A stretch of DNA of 64,000 nucleotides from DATMRF01 sp035566435 (GCA_035566435.1 DATMRF010000141.1:59903-123902); one strand, 5' to 3'; positions 26,661-36,799 are shown, counted from the first letter of the stretch. The notes: generated from the sequence alone by a model not told the origin. Numbers and translations: made by a program.

Positions 26661-27554
26661 ATGAAAACCAAGACAACCACCGTTTCCTTCTTTGGCAAGG
26701 CCCTCATTGCCGGGAGCCTGCTACTCACCGCCACGATGCTCCAGCCTTCGATGGCTCAGACCAGTAGCTACACGGACCGGCTCAGCAGAGTTGGTTTGTT
26801 CGAGCCCTACCTTCTATGGGTCGGCGGCGCGGCGCCAGCCGAAGCCGAGTCCGAGGAACTGTGGCAAACGCTCGCGATTGACCAGCGCCGAACGCTTGAC
26901 CAGCAGTCCGCCAAAGCTGTGGAGTCGTTCATCCAAGCCCATCCGAATTCCGCATGGCTGCCGTCCCTGCACAGCCATCTCGGAGCCTTCTATCGGAAGG
27001 CAGGCTATTTCACGCTCTCGCTGAACCACTGGGAGGCAGCCTGGAGCGCAACAAAAGAGAAGAGCGACCTCTCAGCGAGGCAGGTCGCGGATTACACGCT
27101 GGCCAACTGGCTGCATCTCCTTGCAAGTCTGGGGCGCACTGAAACCATGAAAGTACTGTTCGACGCCACACGCGACCGGATGATTTCGGAGCCCTTCGTG
27201 CGCTCTTACAACCAATCTCGCGACGCCTATGGCATGATGCTCAACCGTCCGGACCTTGCTTACCGCTGCGGAACCTACGCGCTTAACGCGGTGGCTCAGG
27301 CCCTTTGCGGCACGAACACCTTCCATGACCTGCTGGACCAGTCATCCCCGAAAACCGGCTTCTCCATGGCCTCCTTGGAAGACCTGCCGACAGGAATAAT
27401 CTGCACCTCGTGGCCGTGGAGCGGCCTTCGGGCTCTGAGCTGGTTGTGCCCTCCGTTGTTCACTGGAAGCAGAACCACTACGCCGCCATTGTGGAAAGAC
27501 GGGCGGACTCTTACAAGGTTGTCGACCCCACCTTCCAGATGGCTACATGGCTAA
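26661..27554 (+). pseudogene. N-terminal part of a frameshifted C39-peptidase/RHS protein
   Basis: The first 242 codons, to about 27,386, read as an exported protein: signal peptide (residues 10-33), a helical repeat region (Trp/Leu-rich, about 60-190), then the start of a C39-like peptidase domain with the catalytic Cys in YRCGTYALNAV and the SPKTGFSMASLEDL motif. After 27,386 the frame goes out of register and the last 56 codons are nonsense. The correct continuation (DRNNLHLVAVERPSG) is in the +2 frame, the frame of the RHS gene. One missing base explains everything, for instance CTGCC in place of CTGGCC. This could be a mutation or an assembly error. Confidence 0.85.
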
Positions 27555-30500
27555 GTTCCGACGCCATAAACACGGAGTGCAGCGGGCGTTTTCTCGTCCC
27601 CTCGACTTTGTCACCCGCCACGTGGCGCCGCTTGACCAGTGCCGACGCTGCGGGAATATTTGGAAAAGGGTTTCCGACCGGCTTCGACTTCGCTGCGGGC
27701 CAACCGTGCACGAACACCACCTGTCCGCCGTGTTTTCCTCCTCCCCCACCGACACCCGGAGGGCCTGGTGGATCTGGTGGCCCGGGTGGCCCTGGCGGGT
27801 CGGGTGGGCCCGGCGGCTCTCCCGGCGGCCCTTGTGGCTCCGGTTGCATGGGCTCTGCGCCTTCTGATTTCCTTCTGGGTGCAGGGGTCGGCGGTATGCC
27901 GAGCTGGACGATCACAGAGCCGTATATCGACCTGTGGGTGCAGGATGAACCTCTCGCGTACCAGCCCGCGACTGGCCCTCGCATCTCGTTTCAAATCTCC
28001 TATGACCAGAGGAACAACACCGCCAACTGGGTCGGCTTCGGACTCGGACCCGGCTGGAACTGTTCGTGGCTGTCTTATGTGACGGCCGGTGATGTTAGCG
28101 CCGGGACCTTGTATTATTTTACGCCCGCTGGCGGCCAGCAGGTCTTCAACCCCATCCCCTCAGACCCATCCCAGTTTACTTGCTATAATACCACTGCCCA
28201 ACTAAGCGCCACGACCGACACCAACGGAAACCCTCAAGTCTCCACACTAATCTACCCCACGGGAGCCGAGGATGTTTACGGGCTGGTCACCCCTCATGGG
28301 AGCTACCTGACCCAACGTATCGACGAAAGCGGCCGTACTACCACTTTTCAGTACGGACCTTACGATCCGGTAACTAACGACGTGGTTCGGCTGCTTTACG
28401 TTGTGGATGCCGACGGCAAGACGAACAGCCTCAGTTACACCAACCTCGCCGGGGTTGCCAGCAATCTCATCGCAAAGGTTACCGATCGATATGGCCGCGC
28501 CAGCACGTTCGCATATGACTCCCACGGATATCTGACGAGCGTGGTCGATGTCGCCAGTTTTACCAACACGTTCGCCTACGGCATCAGTGATGGAGACACC
28601 AATCATTACTGGCTTACCAACATGATAACCCCTTACGGTCCAACAACATTCAGCTTCAAGGATGATAATCTGGCGAACTCGGATGGCGTTAATCGCTCGG
28701 CAGTTGTTACCGAGGCCAACGGAAGCCATCAGTTGTTTGTGTTTCGAGGCACCACCGGGTTCATGGCGTGGTATGATTATCCTGACACCGAGAACTACCC
28801 TGCGAACCCCCCAGCGGGCTCGTTTCTCGACGGAGGCGATAACATGTATTACCGCAACTCTTTCTATTGGAACCGCCAACAGTTTGACAACCTCCCGGCA
28901 AACTTCCTTTCCACGTACTCGAATTGGGATTTCACCCAGCTCAGCACCAACGACTACTGGAATGCTCGAATGCAGCACTGGAACCACACCTACTTCGGCG
29001 GCGTGGTGACGCGTAGCCTGTCGATGGAACGAGAGCCCAGCCCGGATGGCATCGCGGAAGGCAAAATGACCTGGTACGATTATCCGAACAAGCCATATAC
29101 CGTGTCCCAAGGGGCTAGTCCGATACCATCACTCGTGATCAAAGTGCTCCCGGACGGGTCGGAATGGTACGTCCAAAACCTCATGGACGACTGGGGGCAT
29201 ACCACTAACCGCACCAGCACCTACTCCGTCGGAGCGACAGTCCAGACGCGCACCAGCACGTTCATTTACTCCACCAATCAAGTCGATCTTCTGATCGCAA
29301 TTGGCCCGGACGGCGTAACCAACGCTGCCTATGTGTATGATTCAAACCACCAGTTCCTCGCCATGACCGACGCGCTCAACCAGGTAACGACGTTCACCTA
29401 CAACAACAACCGGCAGCTCACGAGCACCACCCTGCTGCCGACAGGACTCGTGAGCACGAACATTTATGGGGCGGACGGGTATTTGGCGACCAACTACTCT
29501 TACGCCATCGTGGGCGGCAGCACCGTCTATTTTGGCACCGATTCGTACACCTACTCTCAAGGTTTGGTCTCGACCCACACCGATACGCGCGGTGTGACCA
29601 CCACGAGCACTTGGGACAACCTGCAACGGCTAACCGGCATTGCGTTCCCGGACGGCACCTCGAAGCTTTTCGTTTACAGCAAGCTCGACCTCGCCCAGGC
29701 GGTGGACCGGATGCACTTTACCAATTCCTATGCCTACAACACCGTCCGCCAAATGACCTCCAGAACCGACGCCCTCGGCCGTGTAACAGGCTACGGTTAC
29801 TGCGAGTGTGGAGCCCTGTCGTACGTCACGAACGCTCTGCTCCAGGTGACGCATTACGTTTACGACAACCAAGGCAACCTCACCTCCATCTACTACTCCG
29901 ACTCATTTTACATCAACGACACGTACAATTCAGTGCGCCAAATGGTGACGCGCACCGACAGTGCAGGCACCAGCATAACGAACTGGTTCAACAACCAGGG
30001 CTTACTTTGCGCCGTCAGCAACGCCTTTGGGTGCGTTAGGGACCTCACCTTTGACATCAACGACCAGGTCACGAACAGCATTGATGCAAATGGCCTTAAC
30101 CTCGTTATGACCTACGACAGCCTGGGCCGCGTGCTGAAGCAGGTGTATCCCGATGGGGGCGCCAATCGCTTCGGATACTCGGCCGCAGGATTGACCGCTG
30201 TCACCAACCAACTCGGTTTCACTAACTTTTACGCTTACGACCCCGCAGGCCGGAAGGTTTTCGAAACCAACGCGAATTGGGAGCTGATGCAGTTCCAGTA
30301 CTCACCCGCCGCCGATCTAACCAACCTCATTGACGGGAAGAGTCAAAGCACGAAATGGAATTACGACCAGTATGGCCGGGTCACGAACAAGGTCGATGCG
30401 GCTGGGAACACGATTTTCCAGTACGGCTACGACCCAGACGACCGACTCACTAACCGCTTGACCCTGGCAAAAGGCACGACAACGTATCGTTACGACCCGG

Positions 30501-32626
30501 TCGGAAATCTCACGAATGTGGTCTATCCGGTGAACACGACCCTGATCCTCGGGTACGACAATCTCAAACGTTTGACCAGCATGTTTGACGCGGTGGGGTC
30601 AACGTATTACGGTTACAATGCTGCCGGCCAACTTCTTAGCGAAGATGGTCCTTGGGCGGATGATACCGTGAGCTACGTTTACACGAACAGGCTGCGCGCG
30701 AGCTTGAGTCTGGTGACGCCAAACGCCTCGCCTTGGGCGCAGGGGTACGGTTACGATGGCGCTAAGCGATTGAAAACGCTGACGTCACCCTCCGGAATTT
30801 TCGGTTACGCGTACGACGCCACGCGCCACACGCAGGTCAGCTCGCTAACCCTGCCCAACCAAGCTTACATCACCAATACGTTTGATCCCGTCGCCCGCGT
30901 CCTCTCAACCATCCTTAGGAACAGCACCAATGGCGTCCTTAATTCTCATCAGTATGGGTACGATCTGGCCGGCGAGCGGCTGTGGCTCACCAATCTATAC
31001 GGGGACTACCGCAATTATTCCTACGATAAGACGGGTCAGTTGACGAATGTGTTCGCCCATGAGGCCAACGGAGTGGGCCGGGTCAATGAGTACCTCTCGT
31101 ACACCTACGATGCCGCGGGCAACCTGAGCAACCGGTACGTCCTTGCGACTACGGAAATCTTCGGCGTCAACGCGTTGAACGAACTGACCAATGAATGGCG
31201 CAGTGGTTCAACTTTTGATGTGTGCGGCACGACGACCAGCCCGGCAACTAATGTCATGCTCACGCCGAACGGAGGGGTTCCCTTGAGCCTGACGCCTTAC
31301 GCCGACAACGCGTGGGGCGTCGGGGTCGCGTTGGCCAACGGGACCAACACGTTCACGGCGGTTGCACGGGACGCTTTGGGCCGATCTGACACCAACACCG
31401 TGTCGTGTTTTCTGCCGCTAACAAATTCGTTCAGCTACGACTTGAACGGAAACCTGCTGAGCGACGGAAATCGCAGCTTCGCCTACGATGATGAGAACCA
31501 GCTCACCAGCGTTTGGGTGACGAACAATTGGCGAAGCGATTTTGTGTACGACGGCAAGATGCGCCGCCGCTGGCGTTTCGAATCGGCTTGGAGCGGGAGC
31601 GCTTGGATCACCAATACAACGGTGCGGTATGTTTACGACGGGAACCTCGTTATCCAGGAGCGTGATGCCAATAACCTCCCCCTGGTTTCCTACGCTCGGG
31701 GTCGCGACTTGAGCGGCTCGTTGCAGAGCGCAGGCGGCATCGGCGGTCTTCTGGCCCGGACCGATCACACTCCTTCAACTATCAACTCGCCATTATCAAC
31801 CAGCTACTACCACTCCGATGGCAATGGCAATATCACCGCGCTGATCTATAAGAACCAGTCTATCGCCGCGAGGTACCTCTACGATCCATACGGGAACATT
31901 CTCAGCCAATCCGGCCTGCTAGCGGCTGCAAACCTTTACCGCTTTTCGAGCAAGGAATTCCATGTGAATTCCGGGTTGGTTTATTACCTCTACCGCTTTT
32001 ATGATTCAAGTCTCCAGCGGTGGCTGAATCGTGACCCGATTCAGGAAGCTGGCGGAATTAACCTGTACGAGTTCGTTGGGAATGACCCAGTGGACAACAT
32101 TGACCCGTTTGGTCTTTTAACAGCCGTGTTCGTTGGTGGGCCGAGTCCGGCTGACGCCCAAAATCCATCCGGCAATCCATTTGGTCATGCAGCCATTGGA
32201 TTCACAGGACAAGGCATATACAGCTTTGGCACACCTGAACAACCCGGGTCTTCCTTCACCGACTTCCTTAACAACCAGGCTAAGTATCGTGATGGCACGG
32301 TGTACATATTGGACACCACGCCTGAACAGGAAAAAGCGATGATTGACTACCTTAAAAAAGTGAAGAAAGAGAGGCCACATTTAGGCCGCTATCCCGACAA
32401 TTGTGCTCACCGCACGACCGGGGCGCTGAAAGCAGGCGGGGCTGCGCCGCCCGATCTTACGCGAATGCCGCACAGCGATTCTTTTGACCTTGGGGAAAAT
32501 GTTGCTGGCAATTGGCCAAGCCTCATCGGCGATGCGTTGAACAATGCGGGGGCGCTTCAAATTTCCGTGCCCAAAGGAACTACGTTGCCAGCGAACTTTT
32601 TGACGGGCTTCAATCCCAAACCATGA
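27389..32626 (+). CDS. RHS-repeat polymorphic-toxin-like protein (C-terminal part of frameshifted gene)
   Basis: The frame is readable from 27,389; the first start-like codon is GTG 27,410, giving 1738 residues. Order of parts, numbered from that GTG: the rest of the C39 peptidase domain with the His in VVHWKQNHYAAIVE and the Asp in KVVDPTF; a Pro-rich then Gly-rich collagen-like linker (about 105-155); the RHS entry domain; many YD repeats; an Ig-like insert around 1265-1330; the RHS core ending RWLNRDPIQEAGGINLYEF...NIDPFG; and a 169-residue variable C-terminus. That tail has GHAAIGF (H1593) and NCAHRTTGAL (C1665), the His-before-Cys order of permuted papain/NlpC-like hydrolases. In RHS proteins this position holds the toxin. 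The immunity candidate overlaps its stop. Confidence 0.88.
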   Translation, partial: DRNNLHLVAVERPSGSELVVPSVVHWKQNHYAAIVERRADSYKVVDPTFQMATWLSSDAINTECSGRFLVPSTLSPATWRRLTSADAAGIFGKGFPTGFDFAAGQPCTNTTCPPCFPPPPPTPGGPGGSGGPGGPGGSGGPGGSPGGPCGSGCMGSAPSDFLLGAGVGGMPSWTITEPYIDLWVQDEPLAYQPATGPRISFQISYDQRNNTANWVGFGLGPGWNCSWLSYVTAGDVSAGTLYYFTPAGGQQVFNPIPSDPSQFTCYNTTAQLSATTDTNGNPQVSTLIYPTGAEDVYGLVTPHGSYLTQRIDESGRTTTFQYGPYDPVTNDVVRLLYVVDADGKTNSLSYTNLAGVASNLIAKVTDRYGRASTFAYDSHGYLTSVVDVASFTNTFAYGISDGDTNHYWLTNMITPYGPTTFSFKDDNLANSDGVNRSAVVTEANGSHQLFVFRGTTGFMAWYDYPDTENYPANPPAGSFLDGGDNMYYRNSFYWNRQQFDNLPANFLSTYSNWDFTQLSTNDYWNARMQHWNHTYFGGVVTRSLSMEREPSPDGIAEGKMTWYDYPNKPYTVSQGASPIPSLVIKVLPDGSEWYVQNLMDDWGHTTNRTSTYSVGATVQTRTSTFIYSTNQVDLLIAIGPDGVTNAAYVYDSNHQFLAMTDALNQVTTFTYNNNRQLTSTTLLPTGLVSTNIYGADGYLATNYSYAIVGGSTVYFGTDSYTYSQGLVSTHTDTRGVTTTSTWDNLQRLTGIAFPDGTSKLFVYSKLDLAQAVDRMHFTNSYAYNTVRQMTSRTDALGRVTGYGYCECGALSYVTNALLQVTHYVYDNQGNLTSIYYSDSFYINDTYNSVRQMVTRTDSAGTSITNWFNNQGLLCAVSNAFGCVRDLTFDINDQVTNSIDANGLNLVMTYDSLGRVLKQVYPDGGANRFGYSAAGLTAVTNQLGFTNFYAYDPAGRKVFETNANWELMQFQYSPAADLTNLIDGKSQSTKWNYDQYGRVTNKVDAAGNTIFQYGYDPDDRLTNRLTLAKGTTTYRYDPVGNLTNVVYPVNTTLILGYDNLKRLTSMFDAVGSTYYGYNAAGQLLSEDGPWADDTVSYVYTNRLRASLSLVTPNASPWAQGYGYDGAKRLKTLTSPSGIFGYAYDATRHTQVSSLTLPNQAYITNTFDPVARVLSTILRNSTNGVLNSHQYGYDLAGERLWLTNLYGDYRNYSYDKTGQLTNVFAHEANGVGRVNEYLSYTYDAAGNLSNRYVLATTEIFGVNALNELTNEWRSGSTFDVCGTTTSPATNVMLTPNGGVPLSLTPYADNAWGVGVALANGTNTFTAVARDALGRSDTNTVSCFLPLTNSFSYDLNGNLLSDGNRSFAYDDENQLTSVWVTNNWRSDFVYDGKMRRRWRFESAWSGSAWITNTTVRYVYDGNLVIQERDANNLPLVSYARGRDLSGSLQSAGGIGGLLARTDHTPSTINSPLSTSYYHSDGNGNITALIYKNQSIAARYLYDPYGNILSQSGLLAAANLYRFSSKEFHVNSGLVYYLYRFYDSSLQRWLNRDPIQEAGGINLYEFVGNDPVDNIDPFGLLTAVFVGGPSPADAQNPSGNPFGHAAIGFTGQGIYSFGTPEQPGSSFTDFLNNQAKYRDGTVYILDTTPEQEKAMIDYLKKVKKERPHLGRYPDNCAHRTTGALKAGGAAPPDLTRMPHSDSFDLGENVAGNWPSLIGDALNNAGALQISVPKGTTLPANFLTGFNPKP

Positions 32627-33015
32627 AACGGCCGCTTCTGATAGGGCTTGCAGTGGCCGCTTTCTTGGTCATCTGCGGGTGGCTGGTTTATCGCGGGATA
32701 TTCTCCAACGAGGAACTCGCTTCAAAGCCGGAATGGTCAATTGTTCAGGCTGCCTCTTCTCAAGACCGTGACAAGCCCGGCAATAAAATTGAGCTTGTAA
32801 AAATAGACGAGTATTCAGTGGTGGGAATTCCAGTCCATGACGCCAGGAAGGAAATCTGGATAATGCTGAACCCTCGAAACCCGCCGTATTACAAGCAGAT
32901 TCCGCAGGGGAGCTACACACTATCCAAAGAGGACCTCAAAACCATACTGGCGTCGGGTGTCGTGATCTCGACCGTTGAGAGATGCTTGGAGTCCCACGTT
33001 GAAGCTCCAAAGTAG
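32623..33015 (+). CDS. Membrane-anchored small protein, candidate immunity protein
   Basis: 130 residues from the ATG that overlaps the RHS stop by 4 bp (ATGA). One N-terminal transmembrane helix (about 5-23) is followed by a compact soluble domain with no family I recognise. Small genes directly after an RHS variable tip usually encode the cognate immunity protein. The membrane anchor would place the domain outside the cytoplasm, where a papain-like toxin acting on the envelope would be met. That function is inference from position. Confidence 0.75.
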   Translation: MKRPLLIGLAVAAFLVICGWLVYRGIFSNEELASKPEWSIVQAASSQDRDKPGNKIELVKIDEYSVVGIPVHDARKEIWIMLNPRNPPYYKQIPQGSYTLSKEDLKTILASGVVISTVERCLESHVEAPK

Positions 33016-33719
33016 GCGCACGGTGTTGTATCAACTCGTTGGCCCGGCAAGTTCCTGATCTTCGATTTATTTCGGGCTTGTTCAGGCTAATTCAGCAGGG
33101 GTCGGTCATAACTATTGACACTTTTCAACTTCTTTTCGCTTTTGCACCAGGCAGTTGGACATGCAAGTCCATGTTCCCATCTTAAGCCGCTGCGCGATCC
33201 ATTTCAACGTCATCGGGCTCTCTTGCCGCAGCCGCCACGCCATCTTCACCTTCTCCGGGTCCCCCTTGCGCCTCCGCGCCAAGTCTGCCTCGCTCCAGTG
33301 CCGGCGGCACAGCTCCGCCTCCACCAACCCCTCGGCGTGCGCCGCGTCGGCTTCGACAGTCAACTCTTGGCCCTACCCTTCACCCTTGAGTTCCGTCTTC
33401 TCCTTTCCGCGTTTTCCGAGGCCGTCCTTTGAAATCTGAAAAAAGTGATCTGGTGGATGCCCCGCAGCACCCCATAGCCTAAAGCTATCGCCAATGAACC
33501 TTCTAAGTATTAGCGCGAATGCATCCACGCCGTGACGTTGGTTGAGTCGAAACCCGTTCAACCTCCGCAAGGCCGACTCTTATCGGCCTGAAACGTTTAG
33601 AGGTGGTCCCCGTCGATACTCGTAACGACGATTGTGTCCAGTTTGGAACAACCAGTAAGTTTCGGAGACAGGCGAAATGGACAAAAAGCGCCATTTAACC
33701 TTTGGTGAAGGTCAGTGAA
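33016..33719. other. Gap with transposase remnant and upstream region of the exported protein
   Basis: 704 bp between two plus-strand genes. The left two thirds hold a decayed transposase on the minus strand (listed separately). From about 33,570 to 33,719 I see only A/T-richer DNA that should contain the promoter of the next gene. Confidence 0.5.
33112..33480 (-). pseudogene. Remnant of a REP-associated (IS200/Y1-like) transposase
   Basis: Two minus-strand fragments in different frames can be joined. The first (about 33,480-33,373) reads DHFFQISKDGLGKRGKEKTEL; the second (33,363-33,112) reads RRKGDPEKVKMAWRLRQES then TLKWIAQRLKMGTWT. Together they resemble the C-terminal region typical of REP-associated tyrosine transposases in this phylum. 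The catalytic His-His/Tyr domain is gone, so the copy is dead. REP-like GTAG hairpins occur elsewhere in the window. Confidence 0.6.
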
Positions 33720-35192
33720 ATGAATATGAACAATGCAATTGAACATTCACCCGCGCAGCGTCCAGCACATGGCGTGCGCCAAAAAGCGAAATCCTATCAG
33801 TTGATTAGAATCCAAACTCTATTTGGCGCGCTCGCACTGGCAGCCTGTGTTTTCAATAGTGCCAAAGCCACCACGATTTTCCCCATCGCAACCAATGCCG
33901 CGAGCTTTCTTGCGGCCACCAGCGGCACGAACTATCTGGCGGCAATTTTGTCCGGCACGAATGTTTGTTTTCAACTCTTATCAACGAATGGAACATCGAT
34001 TGGTCCTCTGACCGCTATCGGTTCAGGCATGTCATTCCCGTTAGTGGCTTTTGGCGGCGGGAAGTATCTGGTGTACTGGGATGATAATTTTATCAGTTCC
34101 GGTCCCAGCGTCTATGGGCAACTGATATCTCCGAATGGCGCGCTGGTTGGCTCGCAATTTTTTATCCCGTCAACGGGCTTGGGTGCGCCACGGGCTCTGG
34201 CCTCCGATGGCACCAATTTTCTGGCGGTAATGGAAGAAAACGGCAATGACTACTACGGACAAATTGTGACTGCTGGAGGAACTTTATCCGGTTCGCCATT
34301 TCTGATCAGCAGCCAGCACGGAAACGGGAGATCCGCCGCGGCGGTTTTTGGCAAAACAAATTTTCTGGTCGTTTGGCAGAGCAACAACAGTGACGTCGGC
34401 CTTGGCAATAAAACCTACGGAGAATTTGTGACCAGCAGCGGCTCTGCCGCAAGTCCGTTCCAAGTCAATCAGACAGACTCGACCGATCAAGACCCGCTCG
34501 CGATCGCATTTGATGGAACAAATTATCTGGTTGTGTGGATGTGGGACATTGGGTCAGGCACTGGCTCGGTTACAAATTGGGATCTTTACGGCAGGCTGGT
34601 TTCACAAGTGGGCACCTTTCCCGGAAGTGAACTGCACTTGATTACCGACCCGGGCAGCCAATACTGGCCGTCGCTGACCTTTGACGGCGCCAACTACCTG
34701 CTGGCCTGGGGCGATAATCCGGGCGGCGCTGCGCTCTCCAGCCCAACCAATTATGTTCGCTTCCAATTCTTAAACCGTTCTGCCAGCGCGATTGGGCCTG
34801 AATTCAACTTGTTCACCGCACAGGGAACGAATGTTCCGGCGTTTATCGGGGTTGTATCTGACGGCAATAACATCGCAGCGGTTGCCACCTTGGGATCTCC
34901 GATTGTGGACACCAATGGCAATCTGCAAGGTTTCGCGAGCGCATCGGTTTACGGCGCGTTCATTCCCACAAGCGCTGCTTCGCCAATACTGACAGTGAGC
35001 AATCTCGTTGGAACACAATTTGCCCTCCAGCTCGCCGGCACGCCAGGAATCAACTATGCAATCCAGATCAGCACCAACCTTGCGTTAAGCAGTTGGACGG
35101 CGGTTATCACTAATTCTCCAACGAACGGCACTTTCAGTTTCACTGACACTCATGCGACAAATGCCAGCCGTTTTTATCGTTCAGTGAAATAA
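33720..35192 (+). CDS. Exported repeat protein with verrucomicrobial C-terminal domain
   Basis: 490 residues from ATG 33,720; a GTG six codons upstream is possible. A hydrophobic stretch at about 40-56 after a long basic N-terminus looks like a signal peptide. Six or so repeats of about 50 residues follow, each with a (D/F)GTNYL(A/V)VW-type strand, as in beta-propellers. The last 75 residues (LAGTPGINYAIQISTNL...ASRFYRSVK) form the short domain found at the end of many secreted Verrucomicrobiota proteins, possibly a sorting or attachment tail. Role unknown. Codon use is A/T-richer than the flanking housekeeping genes. Confidence 0.8.
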   Translation: MNMNNAIEHSPAQRPAHGVRQKAKSYQLIRIQTLFGALALAACVFNSAKATTIFPIATNAASFLAATSGTNYLAAILSGTNVCFQLLSTNGTSIGPLTAIGSGMSFPLVAFGGGKYLVYWDDNFISSGPSVYGQLISPNGALVGSQFFIPSTGLGAPRALASDGTNFLAVMEENGNDYYGQIVTAGGTLSGSPFLISSQHGNGRSAAAVFGKTNFLVVWQSNNSDVGLGNKTYGEFVTSSGSAASPFQVNQTDSTDQDPLAIAFDGTNYLVVWMWDIGSGTGSVTNWDLYGRLVSQVGTFPGSELHLITDPGSQYWPSLTFDGANYLLAWGDNPGGAALSSPTNYVRFQFLNRSASAIGPEFNLFTAQGTNVPAFIGVVSDGNNIAAVATLGSPIVDTNGNLQGFASASVYGAFIPTSAASPILTVSNLVGTQFALQLAGTPGINYAIQISTNLALSSWTAVITNSPTNGTFSFTDTHATNASRFYRSVK

Positions 35193-35329
35193 TAAACATG
35201 CCGCAATGAAAACTCACATTTCCTATCGGTTTTTGCATCCGATGCCGAAGGCAGCAGTTGACCGTAATCTCGCTTCCTTTCCCGACGGGTGAGACACGAC
35301 TGAGTCACCGGTTTTCCACGACCCGCTCT

Positions 35330-36673
35330 CTATTTTCCACGTTTGCCGGTCCGGTACGCATTCGCCGCCAACGAAACGGAAATGAGTTCCTGATCGTTTC
35401 GCGCATAAACATTTTGATGGGCAAAAGCGGGGGCAGCCCAGGCGACCTTTCGATCGCCAAACGGCCAGGTTGGCTCGATCAACTTCGTGCGGCTGATTTC
35501 TTCGTAGCCGCCTGGGGCCAAACGGGCTTGAATAAGTTCGCCCCGGTCGTTAAAGAGAAACGCCGTATTCCCGTGCAAGGTCACATGGATGCTCGCCCCG
35601 TTTTTTAGATCTGTCACGGTGCTGGTCTTCCAGATTTCCTCACCGGTGGCCGCCTTGAGGCAGAGGAAATCCCCGCCCGCTTTGGCGCTGTAAACATAAT
35701 CGCCCAACAACAAACCGGTAGAGGTATCGCTTAAGATCCGTCGCGAGATCCCCTTGCCTTCGGGCCAGAGCGTTTTGTCGGCCGGTCGGTCCTTCTCCAG
35801 CTGGAACATCCTTCCGCTGACCAGTAAATAACCATTTCGAAAAACCGGAGTCGATACCCCCGCGGTGCCTGGGAATCCGCCGGTGCTGGTCGCTTCCCGC
35901 CAATAAAGTTGTCCATTGGCCGGATTAAGCGAGCTCACAGATTGTTGAGTCCAGACGATCAATTGCCGAACTCCGCCGGCATCGATTACAATGGGCGAAC
36001 TCCACGTAACGGGTTCATTCAGCGCCCGCCAGGCTTCGCGTCCGGTGTTCCGATCCAGAGCCACTATTCCCGCCCCGTCCCTTCCGCCGAGCATAAGGAT
36101 TAGAAGCTCTCCTTCGATTAATGGTGAAGCGTCCACCGAAGTCTCTTTCATCTGGAATTCCTCCTTGAGGTTTCTCTTGCAGACCAAATTCCCCTGTTGG
36201 GTGTCCAGACAAACCAGGTTCCCAAATAGATCAAGTGCATACACTTTCCCCTTCAAGACAATGGGTGTCGCACCGGGGCCCCGCCCCTGGCCTTCCGTGA
36301 AAAACCAGTCCGGGGCCGGCTTGTCATAGGAATAAGTCCAGCGCACCTTTCCGGAATCGGCCTCCAGGCAATGAACCCGCTGGGGAACGTTCGGCTTTTT
36401 CAATTCCGCATCGCTGAGATACACCTTGCCAGCTACAATCACCGGACTGGAAAATCCCATGGCAATGGGAGCCCGCCAGAGGACCTTCAGCCCGGTATCA
36501 GGCAGCTTTTCGACAATCCCCGATTCGGTCCAGATGGCGGCGCGATCGAGTCCGCGCCATTGCGGCCAGTCGGTCGCCAAAAGTTGACCGGCCCAAAACA
36601 AGGCGAAGCACAAGCAGGACGCCAGGGATGGCGTCCCTTTCGGTATGAGTTTCTTTTGAACGGGAGTGGTCAT
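35330..36673 (-). CDS. Exported PQQ-binding-like beta-propeller protein
   Basis: 447 residues from ATG 36,673. The signal peptide (SCLCFALFWAGQLLA) ends near residue 34 and is followed at once by DWPQWRGLDRAA, the usual opening of the PQQ-like propellers of planctomycetes and verrucomicrobia. Blades with (A/L)xDxxxGxxxW patterns recur (LEADSGKVRWTY, LDRNTGREAWRA, LKAATGEEIWKT). Such proteins are extracytoplasmic; some are dehydrogenases, while others resemble BamB scaffolds. No catalytic residues can be assigned. A 45-bp element shared with the sigma-factor gene lies about 130 bp upstream of the start. Confidence 0.85.
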   Translation of the reverse strand: MTTPVQKKLIPKGTPSLASCLCFALFWAGQLLATDWPQWRGLDRAAIWTESGIVEKLPDTGLKVLWRAPIAMGFSSPVIVAGKVYLSDAELKKPNVPQRVHCLEADSGKVRWTYSYDKPAPDWFFTEGQGRGPGATPIVLKGKVYALDLFGNLVCLDTQQGNLVCKRNLKEEFQMKETSVDASPLIEGELLILMLGGRDGAGIVALDRNTGREAWRALNEPVTWSSPIVIDAGGVRQLIVWTQQSVSSLNPANGQLYWREATSTGGFPGTAGVSTPVFRNGYLLVSGRMFQLEKDRPADKTLWPEGKGISRRILSDTSTGLLLGDYVYSAKAGGDFLCLKAATGEEIWKTSTVTDLKNGASIHVTLHGNTAFLFNDRGELIQARLAPGGYEEISRTKLIEPTWPFGDRKVAWAAPAFAHQNVYARNDQELISVSLAANAYRTGKRGK

Positions 36674-36799
36674 GGAAAACCCCGGCAACCGCAGCACTTT
36701 CAGCCCTATTTCGCAGCGACTAATGGAGACTCCTGCACGCGACGACTCTTTCATCTGGATATTGCATCCGTGGGAAAATGGCGAGCGGCAAATCAACCG

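Noticed and set aside
27380..27410. Programmed ribosomal frameshift in the RHS gene
   Set aside because: There is no slippery heptamer, no stimulatory stem-loop that I can see and no internal stop right after the site; a simple one-base loss explains the break.
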